A DNA stretch of 64,000 nucleotides from DATLED01 sp963750255 (GTDB lineage: Bacteria; Actinomycetota; Acidimicrobiia; Acidimicrobiales; CADCTF01): positions 1-64,000 of the forward strand of contig CAVVPZ010000004.1 of NCBI GenBank assembly GCA_963750255.1. The letters are read 5' to 3'. Shown here one piece after another: positions 1 through 7,538 of the stretch. Positions within the stretch are counted from its first letter, which is position 1, and each line of letters opens with the position of its first letter. Below the pieces are notes generated by a model. That model did no database searches. It saw only the letters and a list, made by a program, of their open reading frames with translations, and was not told the DNA's origin. Position numbers and translations under genes: made by a program.

Positions 1-456
1 GTCGGCGTCCGGGAACGCCGCGACCAGCACCGGCTCGATGGACCCGCCGGACGAGACGACCGACGCGGCCGCGCCGCCGTCGGGCACCCGCGCCAGGATC
101 CGACGCCAGTGGGCCAGGTGCTCCTCGGCGACGGCCGCGCAGCCCCGTGCCCGGGCCGCAGGAGCCCGGCGTACCGGACGTACGGCTGCGTCCCACGGCC
201 CACTGGTCGTGGTGGTCGACCTCGCCGATCGACGTACCCGGACGGCCAGCGCGACCTGCTCGTCCACGGCGCACCCCATGGCCTAGCGCGGTCTCGCGGT
301 GGCGCGGCTGGTCGCCGACGGCGACGTAGGCGATCGGCGGCAGCGTCGCCCCGACCTCGCTAGCGCCAGGCGGACGCCCGCGGGTGACAGGTGCGCGTCG
401 CCCTCCTGGCGGTGCTTGCGAGTCCACGAGTGCCGGCGGACCTCGAGCGTGCGCAC
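1..456 (-). pseudogene. histidine phosphatase family protein, 3'-truncated by window edge and frameshifted
   Basis: Reading the minus strand across frames gives a protein that begins VRTLEVRRHSWTRK, continues with LSPAGVRLA, then PIAYVAVGD and PRHRETAL, and ends at the window edge with ARVPDGGAA and VVSSGGSIEPVLVAAFPDAD. The RRHSWTRK start and the GGSIEP segment resemble small actinobacterial histidine phosphatases of the phosphoglycerate mutase fold. No single frame is open through the gene, so at least three frameshifts are present. The GTG start at 456 is chosen because a TAGGCT box (minus strand, 464-469) lies 7 nt upstream. The substrate is unknown. The family call is moderate because it rests on assembling pieces from different frames. 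Confidence 0.5.
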
Positions 457-463
457 AGGGCTG

Positions 464-473
464 AGCCTAGGGT
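464..473. promoter_or_regulatory. overlapping divergent -10 boxes (leaderless promoters)
   Basis: The ten bases AGCCTAGGGT hold TAGGCT on the minus strand (464-469) and TAGGGT on the plus strand (468-473). The first ends 7 nt before the GTG of the histidine phosphatase (456). The second ends 6 nt before the ATG of the VOC gene (480). Such spacing puts transcription start at or next to the start codon in both directions. No convincing -35 elements were identified. Confidence 0.5.
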
Positions 474-479
474 GGCGCG

Positions 480-895
480 ATGGCTGACTACCCACGTCTC
501 CTGCACACCGCGATCGACGTGGCCGACTGCCGGGGCCTCGCGGAGTCTCTGACCGCGAGCTGCTCGGGCTGCACTACCGCGACGGCGAGGAGCCGCCGAC
601 CGACGGCAGCCCGGACGACGCCGACTGGCTGGTGCTGCTCGACGCCGACGGCAACCGGGTCGTCACCGTCCAGGAGAAGGCGGACACCACCGCGCCCACG
701 TGGCCCTCGGAGGAGGTGCCCATGCAGATGCACATGGACTTCCGGGTGCCGACGGCCGCCGACCTCGAGCGCCACCGCGACCGGGCCGTCGCCCTGGGAG
801 CCCGTGTCCTGTACGACCGTTCGCACGAGGACGGGGAGCCGCTGTACGTGCTGGCCGACCCGGCCGGACACCCGTTCTGCCTGTTGGTCGGGTAG
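480..895 (+). pseudogene. VOC (glyoxalase/bleomycin-resistance fold) protein, frameshifted
   Basis: The N-terminal frame reads MADYPRLLHTAIDVADC, and a second frame then reads RELLGLHYRDGEEPPTDGS followed by DADWLVLLDADGNRVV. The second frame runs to the stop with MDFRVPTAADLERH and DPAGHPFCLLVG at the C-terminus. This is the two-module VOC layout usual for about 125-residue actinobacterial proteins, which often bind a metal or small ligand of unknown identity. The frames join near 545-565, where two extra bases sit just before RELLGL. The start is supported by a TAGGGT box 6 nt upstream. It lies tail to tail with the GNAT gene at 899. The break is more likely a sequence error than a real null allele. 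Confidence 0.7.
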
Positions 896-898
896 GTC

Positions 899-1414
899 TC
901 ACCACGCCGCGCTGAGGAGCAGCACCGGCAACCCGGCGTACGTCGTCTCGCGCTCGACCGCGAGCCCGATCCGCTCGGCGACCCGGCGCGACGGGCACGT
1001 TGTCGACGCCCACGATCGCGACGAGACGGTCGATGCCACGTACCCGCGCGTGGTCGCGGCAGGCGGCGGCGGCCTCGGTGGCCAACCCCTGACCCTGGTG
1101 CGAGCCAAGCAGGTGGTAGCCGACCTCGAGGTCCTCTTCTGGCCGTCGACGGTCTGCCAGGTCAGCCCGCAGTCGCCGACGAAGGCTCCGTCGTGGTCGT
1201 GCAGGATCCAGAGCCCGTAGCCGTCGCGGGCGTACCTCTCCTCCTGACGGGAGATCCACTGCGCCGCCTCGTCCCGTGAGAACGGGTGTGGGTAGTGGCG
1301 CATCACGTCGGGGTCCCCAGCAGGCCGGCCATGTCGTCGAGGTCACCGCCGTGCATCCGGCGGAAGGTCAGCCGCGGCGAGGAGGGTACGTCGCTGGCAA
1401 CCTCACTGGGCACG
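899..1414 (-). pseudogene. GNAT family N-acetyltransferase, several frameshifts
   Basis: Segments from different frames line up as one GNAT protein: LTFRRMHGGDLDDMAGLLG, then MRHYPHPFSRDEAAQW, YGLWILHDHDGAFVGDCGL, EVGYHLLGSHQGQGLATEAA (the acetyl-CoA pyrophosphate-binding region) and ERIGLAVERETTYAG. At about 1313 a run of four G where five are needed breaks the frame; this looks like a homopolymer deletion. Two further shifts lie near 1140 and 990. The GTG start at 1414 has a TAGGCT box 7 nt upstream (1422-1427, minus). It resembles RimJ/RimL-like acetyltransferases; the substrate is unknown. Confidence 0.65.
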
Positions 1415-1439
1415 CCAGCGAGCCTAGGCGGCGGGCCTT

Positions 1440-2225
1440 TTGGCCAAGCTGGGCGCCGACGTCCTCGCCGTCAACCCATACGCCGCCACAGCTGGCGCGG
1501 CCTCGTTCGATCGGAGCGCCCACGCCGGGAACCTGGGCAACTTGGTCCGTAGTTCGGGCGCCCAGGTCGGTGCCGTGATCGATCGTGACGGCGAGCACCT
1601 CACGCTCATCGACGACAACGGGCACATCCTCACCGACGACGAGGCCCTTTACGCGCTCGTCTACTTGGTGTGCGCCACGGCCGAGGAGGGTGCGTCGAAC
1701 CGGATCGCAATCCCTGTCGCCGTGAGCCGGGAGATCGAAAGGTTCGCCGTCGACCAAGGGGCCGAGATCGTCTGGACCAAGCTCTCCACCGCCCACCTCA
1801 TGGAAGTGGCGGCCGAGGGCGGCGTGCGCCTGGCGGCGAGCCAGGAGGGGGGCTTCATTTTCCCCGCCTTCTTGCCGGCCTACGACGCCACCGCCACCTT
1901 CGTCCATCTCCTGGCCCTGCTGGCCAAGACCGGCCTTCGGCTGTCGAAGATCGTCGCCACCGCCCCCCGCATCTCGATCGCCCACGACGTCGTGCCCACC
2001 CCGTGGGAGCAGAAGGGCCTCGTCATGCGGACGTTGGTCGAACGGTCGACCGAAGACCTCGTGCTCGTCGACGGCGTCAAGATCTTGCGCGACAACGGAT
2101 GGATCCTGGTGCTGCCCGACCCAGAGGCACCTGTGACCCACGTGTGGGCCGAGGGCGACTCCGACTCCGACGCCCGGACCCTCGTGCAGGAATACTGCCG
2201 GCGGATTCGTCACCTGATGCGCTGA
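1440..2225 (+). pseudogene. C-terminal part of a sugar-phosphate nucleotidyltransferase/phosphomannomutase-type protein, N-terminus missing
   Basis: The 261 readable residues match the last domains of an alpha-D-phosphohexomutase: ASQEGGFIFPAFLPAYDA resembles the sugar-binding loop region, and ILVLPDPEAPVTHVWAEGDS resembles the C-terminal phosphate-binding domain. The SDRA-type catalytic serine loop and the metal-binding DGD segment expected earlier in the protein are absent. In actinobacteria this kind of mutase is usually fused behind a nucleotidyltransferase domain in a protein of roughly 800 residues, so more than half is missing. The reading frame begins at a TTG with no clear ribosome site, 13 nt after the -10 box of the divergent GNAT gene. 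The loss is abrupt and coincides with the end of the frameshift-rich first 1.4 kb. Confidence 0.7.
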
Positions 2226-2265
2226 AAGCGCGCGTGCGACCAATCGTTCGTCCGGCAGAATCAAG

Positions 2266-2973
2266 GTGGTGCCCGATCGATCGTCGCTCACGTTGGGGGC
2301 CGTGCTCGCGCTCCTCGGCTTCCTGGTCGTGACCTCGATGGCCACGGGCTCGGCCGAGCGACGAAAGGCGCTGCCCCGCAAAGCCGAGTTGGTGTCGCTC
2401 ATCGAGTCTCGACGGACATCGGTCGGCGACCTCGACCAAGCGGTCGCCACCCTTCGAGCCGACCTGGCCGAGGCCCAGCTCCGGGCCAGCCGCCTCACGG
2501 CGCAAGACCGTCTGCACGCCCAGGCCCACTCCGACCTTGCCCGGCAGGCCGGAACATTGGCACTGCACGGACCAGGCATCGACGTGGTGCTGGCCCCATC
2601 AGACCGAACCCCACCGTCGGCCGAAGAAGCCGGTGCCTATCAGATCCACGACACTGACCTGCAGCTCGTCGTCAACGCACTGTGGTCTGCCGGTGCCGAG
2701 GCCGTGGCTGTCAACGGCAGCCGGCTCGTCGCCACCACGCCCATCCGCACCGCAGGCGCGACCATCGTCGTCAACTTCCGACCGCTCAGTCCGCCGTTCG
2801 TGGTGTCGGCCATCGGCGCCGACCGAGTGAGCTTCGAAGGCAGCGAGATCGCTCGCCGGTTCCGGAGGTGGACGGTGCTCTTCGGTCTCGGCTTCCAGAT
2901 CAAGGACCGGCCCGACATCGAGGTTCCGGGTTATACGGGACGGGTCGCCATATCGACGGCGACACCGGAGTAG
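2266..2973 (+). CDS. DUF881 family membrane-anchored coiled-coil protein
   Basis: A 235-residue protein with one N-terminal membrane segment (LTLGAVLALLGFLVVTSMA, about residues 7-26), a heptad-rich stretch at about 35-90 and a globular C-terminal part with AGAEAVAVNGSRLVATT and LSPPFVVSAIGA, the hallmarks of the DUF881/YlxW-YlxX family. Members flank the small basic protein gene near division genes in Gram-positive bacteria, and their molecular role is not settled. It is one of two paralogues around sbp here (2979 and 3307), the same order as mycobacterial Rv1823-Rv1825. The GTG start follows CAGAAT 7 nt upstream, a possible weak -10. Confidence 0.88.
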   Translation: MVPDRSSLTLGAVLALLGFLVVTSMATGSAERRKALPRKAELVSLIESRRTSVGDLDQAVATLRADLAEAQLRASRLTAQDRLHAQAHSDLARQAGTLALHGPGIDVVLAPSDRTPPSAEEAGAYQIHDTDLQLVVNALWSAGAEAVAVNGSRLVATTPIRTAGATIVVNFRPLSPPFVVSAIGADRVSFEGSEIARRFRRWTVLFGLGFQIKDRPDIEVPGYTGRVAISTATPE

Positions 2974-2978
2974 CTGAC

Positions 2979-3305
2979 GTGTTCGCGTTCGTTGGCCTCT
3001 TGCTCGGTGCCTTGGTGGCGCTCCTCCTCCGGCCGACGGTGCCGGCCGAGCTCACCCGCTACGTCGCCATGGGTGTGGTCGCCGCCGTCGACGCCTCGTT
3101 CGGCGGCGTGCGGGCCTACGTCGAGCAGACCTTCAACGACCGGATCTTCGTGCTTGCCTTCGTCACCAACGCCGCGCTCGGCGCCGGCCTCGTGTGGCTG
3201 GGCGATCAGCTGTCGGTCGACCTCACGACGGCGGTGGTCGTCGTGTTCGGGATCCGCATCTTCCAGAACCTCGCCGCCCTCAGGCGCCGATTGTTCGGCG
3301 GTTGA
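2979..3305 (+). CDS. sbp: small basic protein (Sbp, DUF1290)
   Basis: A 108-residue integral membrane protein with three hydrophobic segments (about residues 1-18, 58-78 and 80-98). The signature YVAMGVVAAVDASFGGVRA is followed by FNDRIFVLAFVTNAALGAG and IRIFQNLAALRRRLF. DUF1290 proteins are encoded next to DUF881 genes across actinobacteria and firmicutes; their role is unknown but they are suspected to work at the membrane with division or envelope proteins. The GTG start lies 6 nt after the stop of the upstream DUF881 gene, and the stop sits 1 nt before the GTG of the next, so the three genes are very likely one translationally coupled unit. Confidence 0.9.
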   Translation: MFAFVGLLLGALVALLLRPTVPAELTRYVAMGVVAAVDASFGGVRAYVEQTFNDRIFVLAFVTNAALGAGLVWLGDQLSVDLTTAVVVVFGIRIFQNLAALRRRLFGG

Positions 3306-3306
3306 C

Positions 3307-4044
3307 GTGACCGCTCCGGTCTCATCTCCGCCTGGCGTCGTCGCCCACGCTCGTCGTGGGGTTGGCGCCCCGCTGCTCCTCGGTGTCGCTGCTGCCGTCG
3401 TCGGGTTCCTCGTCGTCGGCCAGCTGCAGGGGCCGCGTCGCGAGAGCCCGCCGCTCGCGGCCGAGTCCGAAGGCGACCTGGCTCGGATCTTGTCCGACCT
3501 CAACAGCGAGGCCGATGCTCTCCAGAACGAGATCGCCGAGCTCAAGGTCCAGCTGGGCGAGTTGCAGCGGTCGTCGCTCGACGACACGGCTGCGTCCGAG
3601 GCGGCGACCGAACAGCTGCGCAACCTGCAGGTCTTGGCGGGGACGACGGCGGTCACCGGCCCCGGGGTCACCGTCACCATCACCGACCCCAACGCCCTTG
3701 TCACCTACGACACGATGATCGACGTCGTTCAGGAGCTTCGCGACGCCGGCGCGGAAGCGGTCGCCGTCAACGGCGTCCGCATCGGGGTGGCCAGCTACTT
3801 CGCCGAGCGAGACTCGCGGGTCAGCGTCGACGGCCAGACCTTGAGCCCGCCGTTCCGGGTACAGGCCGTCGGCCAACCGGCCACGCTCGAAGGCGGACTC
3901 AAGATCCCTGGCGGCGCGGTCGACGCCATCTCGACGATCAAAGGTGTTCGGGTGCAGGTCGAGAAACTGGCCCGTGTCGACCTGCCCGCACTGGCCAGGC
4001 CACCGTCGTTCGACGTCGCCGAACCGGTCAAGCCGAAGACGTGA
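3307..4044 (+). CDS. second DUF881 family protein
   Basis: A 245-residue protein with a membrane segment at about residues 20-40 (LLLGVAAAVVGFLVVGQL), a coiled coil at about 58-105 (DLNSEADALQNEIAELK) and the family C-terminal domain with AGAEAVAVNGVRIGVASY and LSPPFRVQAVG. It repeats the layout of the first DUF881 protein but the two differ in sequence, so the pair is an old duplication rather than a recent one. It begins 1 nt after sbp. The next gene, gcvH, starts 23 nt downstream with its own -10-like box. Confidence 0.88.
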   Translation: MTAPVSSPPGVVAHARRGVGAPLLLGVAAAVVGFLVVGQLQGPRRESPPLAAESEGDLARILSDLNSEADALQNEIAELKVQLGELQRSSLDDTAASEAATEQLRNLQVLAGTTAVTGPGVTVTITDPNALVTYDTMIDVVQELRDAGAEAVAVNGVRIGVASYFAERDSRVSVDGQTLSPPFRVQAVGQPATLEGGLKIPGGAVDAISTIKGVRVQVEKLARVDLPALARPPSFDVAEPVKPKT

Positions 4045-4066
4045 TGGCGGTAGGGTGAGCGGCCAT

Positions 4067-4450
4067 ATGAGCAACGTGCCCGAGGATCTCCGCTACACCT
4101 CCGATCACGAGTGGGTCCGCATCGAGGGTGGCCGGATCCGCATCGGTATCACCGACTACGCGCAGGACGCGTTGGGTGACGTCGTGTTCGTCCAGCTCCC
4201 CGATGCCGACGCCACCGTTGCGGCGGGCGCCGCCTGCAGCGAGGTCGAGTCGACCAAGTCCGTCTCCGACATCTACGCACCGGTCGCCGGCACGGTGGTC
4301 GAGGTCAATTCCGAGCTTGCCGACGCCCCGCAGCGACTCAACGAAGACCCCTATGGCGAGGGATGGATCTGCGTGATCGAGCCGTCTGATCCGGCCGCCC
4401 TCGACGCGCTCCTCGACGCGGCCGGGTACCAAGCGCTCATCGCTGACTGA
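4067..4450 (+). CDS. gcvH: glycine cleavage system H protein
   Basis: A 127-residue lipoyl carrier protein. It shuttles the aminomethyl group between the P, T and L proteins of the glycine cleavage complex in the cytoplasm. The lipoylation motif ESTKSVSDIYAPVAG places the modified lysine at about residue 64. The start region SDHEWVRIEGG and the GDVVFVQLP segment are also typical, and the length is normal. ATG 4067 has TAGGGT at 4051-4056, 10 nt upstream. gcvT, gcvPA and gcvPB follow 3.5 kb downstream on the same strand. No gene for the L-protein (dihydrolipoamide dehydrogenase) is in the window. Confidence 0.96.
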   Translation: MSNVPEDLRYTSDHEWVRIEGGRIRIGITDYAQDALGDVVFVQLPDADATVAAGAACSEVESTKSVSDIYAPVAGTVVEVNSELADAPQRLNEDPYGEGWICVIEPSDPAALDALLDAAGYQALIAD

Positions 4451-4502
4451 GCCGTCGAACCGCCCGACCGTCATCCCGCCGTTGAGGTTGAGGGTTGACG
4501 TG

Positions 4503-4508
4503 TACCGT
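4503..4508 (+). promoter_or_regulatory. -10 box TACCGT, leaderless promoter of the FHA gene
   Basis: TACCGT ends 7 nt before GTG 4516 and supports that start over earlier in-frame codons. A TTGAGG 15 nt upstream could be a poor -35 element. Confidence 0.4.
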
Positions 4509-4515
4509 GCAGGGC

Positions 4516-5010
4516 GTGGCTGACCTCTTCTGCAACAACTGCGGGCACCGCAACCCGGCGGGTTCCAACTTCTGCTCCTCCTGCGGGCGTGCGCTCGAGC
4601 ACAGTGCAGAGGAGCCGACGACCATCACCTTCCAGCCGATCGACGGATCCGAGCCCGCCGATGAGCAGTCGGTGGTCGTGCCCGATCTGCCCGAGGGGGG
4701 CGGCATCCTCTGGGTCAAACGAGGGCCCAACGCGGGGTCGAAATACGTTCTCGATCGCGAGACAGTCTTGGCCGGTCGCCATCCCGATTCCGACATCTTC
4801 CTCGACGACATCACCGTGTCTCGCCGCCACGCCGAGTTCTCCCGAACCCCGAGCGGCTATGTGGTCCGCGATGCCGGTTCGCTCAACGGCACCTACCTCA
4901 ACCGGGACCGCATCGAAGAGGCGCCGCTGGCCAACGGCGACGAGGTCCAGATCGGGAAGTTCAAACTCGTCTTCCTGTCGGCTGGCACCGACGCCGGCGC
5001 CCCGACCTGA
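4516..5010 (+). CDS. GarA-like FHA domain protein with N-terminal zinc ribbon
   Basis: The 164-residue protein starts with a four-cysteine zinc ribbon (FCNNCGHRNP and FCSSCGRAL; cysteines near 6, 9, 20 and 23). A short linker containing EEPTTITFQP follows, and then an FHA domain (about 65-160) with GRHPDSDIFLDDITVSRRHA and GSLNGTYLNRDRIEEAP. The FHA part is very close to what I know of mycobacterial GarA, which binds phosphothreonine and controls 2-oxoglutarate enzymes under PknG/PknB. The gene order gcvH-this gene-merR matches Rv1826-Rv1828. GarA proteins I know of lack a zinc ribbon, so the N-terminus is unusual. The threonine pair in EEPTTIT may correspond to the ETTS phosphorylation site; that is an inference. 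Confidence 0.88.
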   Translation: MADLFCNNCGHRNPAGSNFCSSCGRALEHSAEEPTTITFQPIDGSEPADEQSVVVPDLPEGGGILWVKRGPNAGSKYVLDRETVLAGRHPDSDIFLDDITVSRRHAEFSRTPSGYVVRDAGSLNGTYLNRDRIEEAPLANGDEVQIGKFKLVFLSAGTDAGAPT

Positions 5011-5013
5011 GTC

Positions 5014-5818
5014 GTGGCCGACCGCGCCTACCTGTCGATCGGTGAGGTGCTGGCGCTGCTGCGCCCCGAATTCTCCGACCTGACCATCTCCAAGATCCGC
5101 TTCCTCGAGAGCCAGGGCTTGCTCGACCCCGAGCGCACCCCGTCGGGCTACAGAAAGTTCTACGAGCCCGACGTCGACCGGCTGCGTTGGATTCTCCGCC
5201 AGCAACGAGAGCAGTACCTTCCCCTGAAGGTCATCAAGGGACGACTCGGCGTCGACGACTCCGACGACGACGCACCGCCCAGCGGCGGCGACCATCGAGG
5301 CGACCCAGCCGCGACTGCGCTGGGGGAGCCGGCCGATGGCCGCGTCCCCATCGCCAGCCACGCCGCCCCTCCGATCGGTCCCCGAGCCGGTGTCGCCGGT
5401 GGCCGACGACGTGAACCCCTTGCAGGTGGTCCACACCGGCGTGAGCATGACACTCGAGGAGTTGGCGGCGGCGTCGGGACTCGACGCCGCCCACCTCGGC
5501 GACTTGGAGAAGTACGGCCTCGTCAGTGGGCGGGCCGTCGGCGGCACGGTCTATTACGACGAAGAGGCGCTCATCGTCGCCAACCTGGCCGCCGGCTTCA
5601 TGCGCTTCGGCGTCGAGGCCCGCCACCTGCGGATGTACAAGACCTCGGCCGAGCGCGAGGCAGGCTTCTTCGAGCAGTTGGTGATGCCGATGCTCAAGCA
5701 ACGTAATCCGAGGGCGCGCCGCCAGGCCGTCGACACGCTGGTCGAGTTGGGCAAGCTGGGCCAGGGGCTCCGGGCGGCCATGTTGCGCCTGGCCCTCAAG
5801 GATCACATGGGCAACTGA
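5014..5818 (+). CDS. MerR-family regulator, FtsR-like, one frameshift
   Basis: The N-terminal winged helix reads YLSIGEVLALLRPEFSDLTI then SKIRFLESQGLLDPERT and SGYRKFYEPDVDRL, which matches the MerR DNA-binding domain of Rv1828/FtsR. The C-terminal half (GVSMTLEELAAASGLDA, MRFGVEARHLRMYKTSAERE, ALKDHMGN) is in the next frame. The two frames meet in the low-complexity linker, between about 5220 and 5335, and the combined length of about 267 residues fits the family. FtsR activates ftsZ in Corynebacterium; here the target is unknown. GTG 5014 is 3 nt after the FHA gene's stop. The stop overlaps the ATG of the next gene by 1 nt. Confidence 0.85.
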
Positions 5819-6375
5819 TGGCGCCGGCCCGGGTCCTGTACGACCGGGACGAGGTCCAGAGCGGCGTGCGGCGGGTGGCGGCCGAAGTGTCGGCTGCGGT
5901 CACTGACGAGGCCGTGTTCGTATCCGTGCTCAAGGGGTCGGTGCCGTTCCTCGCCGACCTCGCCCGCGCCCTGACCATCCGCCCTCGCTTCGACTTCCTG
6001 GCCCTGTCGGCCTATGCCCCCGACAGCGGGCGGGTGCGCATCGTCAAGGATCTCGATCTCGACGTCGCCGGATGCGACGTCGTGCTGGTCGAGGACATCG
6101 TCGACACCGGGCTGACCCTCAACTTCCTCCGTCGCGAACTCGGGCGCCGCGACCCGCGATCCGTTCGCGTGTGCACGCTGCTCGACAAGCGCGTGCGGCG
6201 CATCGTGCCCGTCGACGTCGAACACATCGCCTTCGAGATCGCCGACGAGTTCGTGGTCGGATACGGCCTCGACTTCGCTGGCCGGTACCGAAACCTGGCG
6301 TCGGTGTGGGCCGGCGATCTCGCTGCGCTGCGGGCCGATCCTGACGCCCACGTAGAAGCCATGTATCGGGGGTAG
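5818..6375 (+). CDS. hpt: hypoxanthine phosphoribosyltransferase-type PRTase
   Basis: A 185-residue type I phosphoribosyltransferase. The PRPP-binding loop is VVLVEDIVDTGLTL; the loop after strand 1 is SVLKGSVPFLADLAR, where the KG pair is typical of hypoxanthine/guanine enzymes; VCTLLDK and EIADEFVVGYGLDF give the base-contacting end. It would turn hypoxanthine or guanine plus PRPP into IMP or GMP. The ATG overlaps the MerR stop by 1 nt, and the gene sits inside a cluster that in mycobacteria goes directly from merR to the nuclease gene. Specificity for hypoxanthine rather than another base is inferred from the motif order. Confidence 0.85.
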   Translation: MAPARVLYDRDEVQSGVRRVAAEVSAAVTDEAVFVSVLKGSVPFLADLARALTIRPRFDFLALSAYAPDSGRVRIVKDLDLDVAGCDVVLVEDIVDTGLTLNFLRRELGRRDPRSVRVCTLLDKRVRRIVPVDVEHIAFEIADEFVVGYGLDFAGRYRNLASVWAGDLAALRADPDAHVEAMYRG

Positions 6376-6384
6376 CGTGGAGGC

Positions 6385-6918
6385 GTGGTGGAAATGACGC
6401 TGGCCTCCATCCGAGTGCAGATGCCCGACAACCTCCCGGTGGTCTTGTTGAAGGAGGCCGAGCCGACCGGCACCGGCAGCCGCACCCTTCCGATCCTCAT
6501 CGGCCATGAAGAGGCCACGAGCATCGCTCGCGCCATCCAGGGCATCGAGCCGCCCCGCCCCCTGACCCACGACCTCCTGCGCGACCTCCTCGCACAACTC
6601 GACGTCACCGTCGAAGCCATCGTGGTCACCGCCCTCGTCGACTCCATCTTCTACGCCGAGATCCGCATGGTCCGAGACGGCCGTCCCTACGTGGTGTCGA
6701 GCCGGCCCTCTGACGCCATCGCCCTCGCCGTGCGCACCGGGACCACCATCCACGTCGAGGACGCCCTCCTCGATGCGGAGGGATACGTCCTCGAAGAAGA
6801 CCTCGACGACGACGACGACGACGAGAGCGACGACGAGCAGCCCCAGGACCGGGAGGAGGTCATCGAGAAGTTCCAACGCTTCATCGAAGACCTCCGGCCC
6901 GAAGATTTCGCCTCCTGA
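6385..6918 (+). CDS. bifunctional nuclease (BFN/DUF151) family protein
   Basis: A 177-residue protein whose first 135 residues form the BFN domain: LPILIGHEEATSIARAIQG, RPLTHDLLRDLL, VDSIFYAEIRM and SRPSDAIALAVR are the conserved blocks. The tail is acidic (a DDDDDDE run near residue 138) and then helical (EEVIEKFQRFIEDLRPEDF). The domain was described in plants as a nuclease and is widespread in actinobacteria, where Rv1829 is the positional match. GTG 6385 has TAGCGT 6 nt upstream (6373-6378), so it may be transcribed leaderless as well as from upstream. Confidence 0.9.
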   Translation: MVEMTLASIRVQMPDNLPVVLLKEAEPTGTGSRTLPILIGHEEATSIARAIQGIEPPRPLTHDLLRDLLAQLDVTVEAIVVTALVDSIFYAEIRMVRDGRPYVVSSRPSDAIALAVRTGTTIHVEDALLDAEGYVLEEDLDDDDDDESDDEQPQDREEVIEKFQRFIEDLRPEDFAS

Positions 6919-6925
6919 GCCCCCG

Positions 6926-6954
6926 TTGACGCCGGCCCGGCGGCGGCGTACCCT
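6926..6954 (+). promoter_or_regulatory. sigma-70-type promoter for the MerR gene at 7020
   Basis: TTGACG (6926-6931), a 17-nt spacer and TACCCT (6949-6954) form a near-consensus housekeeping promoter. Transcription would begin near 6961, inside the palindrome at 6963-6978, about 60 nt before the GTG of the downstream MerR gene. Confidence 0.7.
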
Positions 6955-6962
6955 CCTGACAC

Positions 6963-6978
6963 CGACGTAGTTACGTCG
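6963..6978. promoter_or_regulatory. 16-bp palindrome, candidate operator at the MerR promoter
   Basis: CGACGTA-GT-TACGTCG is a perfect 7+2+7 inverted repeat directly downstream of the -10 box. A regulator bound here would cover the transcription start. The adjacent MerR-family product (7020) is the obvious candidate for autoregulation, though MerR activators more often bind between -35 and -10. Confidence 0.5.
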
Positions 6979-7019
6979 TTGTCAGTTCCCGTCCTGCCCA
7001 GCGCGAAAGGCACTTCCCC

Positions 7020-7505
7020 GTGACCGAAGCCGGCTTCCGAGGCCCCCAGGTGTGCGACATCGTCGGCATCACCTACCGCCAGCTCGACTATTGGGCCCGC
7101 ACCGATCTCCTCAAGCCCTCGATCTCCGAGGCCAAGGGGAGCGGCACCCAGCGTCGCTACTCCTACCGCGACCTCCTCGAGCTCAAGGTCATCAAGCGGC
7201 TCCTCGATGCCGGCATCTCGCTGCGATCGGCCCGCAAGGCACTCGAGTACCTGCGGGTCAACCTGGGCGAGGACGTGGCCGCCGCCAACCTGGTGATCAC
7301 CGGCGCGGAGTCGGTCGTGGCCACTTCGGGCGAGGAGATCATCGATCTGCTCCGAGGGGGCCAGGGCGTGCTCAACATCCTCCCCCTCGCTGGCGTCAAA
7401 GACGAACTCGACGCCGCCATCCACGAGCTCGACCAGCCCGCAGCGCCGTCGCACGACGTCGCCCCGGCCGACGTGGCCGGCCGCCGGGCGGCGAGCGGGA
7501 GCTAG
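7020..7505 (+). CDS. MerR-family transcriptional regulator (Rv1830-like)
   Basis: A 161-residue regulator with an N-terminal MerR helix-turn-helix: GPQVCDIVGITYRQLDYWAR, SGTQRRYSYRDLLELKVI, RLLDAGISLRSARKALEYL. The C-terminal part (SGEEIIDLLRGGQGVLNI, LAGVKDELDAAI) has no obvious metal-binding cysteines, so it is not a metal sensor of the classic type. It follows the bifunctional nuclease gene, as Rv1830 follows Rv1829. AAAGG about 12 nt before GTG 7020 is a plausible ribosome site. It has its own promoter and a palindrome that may be its operator. Confidence 0.9.
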   Translation: MTEAGFRGPQVCDIVGITYRQLDYWARTDLLKPSISEAKGSGTQRRYSYRDLLELKVIKRLLDAGISLRSARKALEYLRVNLGEDVAAANLVITGAESVVATSGEEIIDLLRGGQGVLNILPLAGVKDELDAAIHELDQPAAPSHDVAPADVAGRRAASGS

Positions 7506-7538
7506 TCGCTGCCTGCGCCGGCTCCCGAGCCCGTCGAG

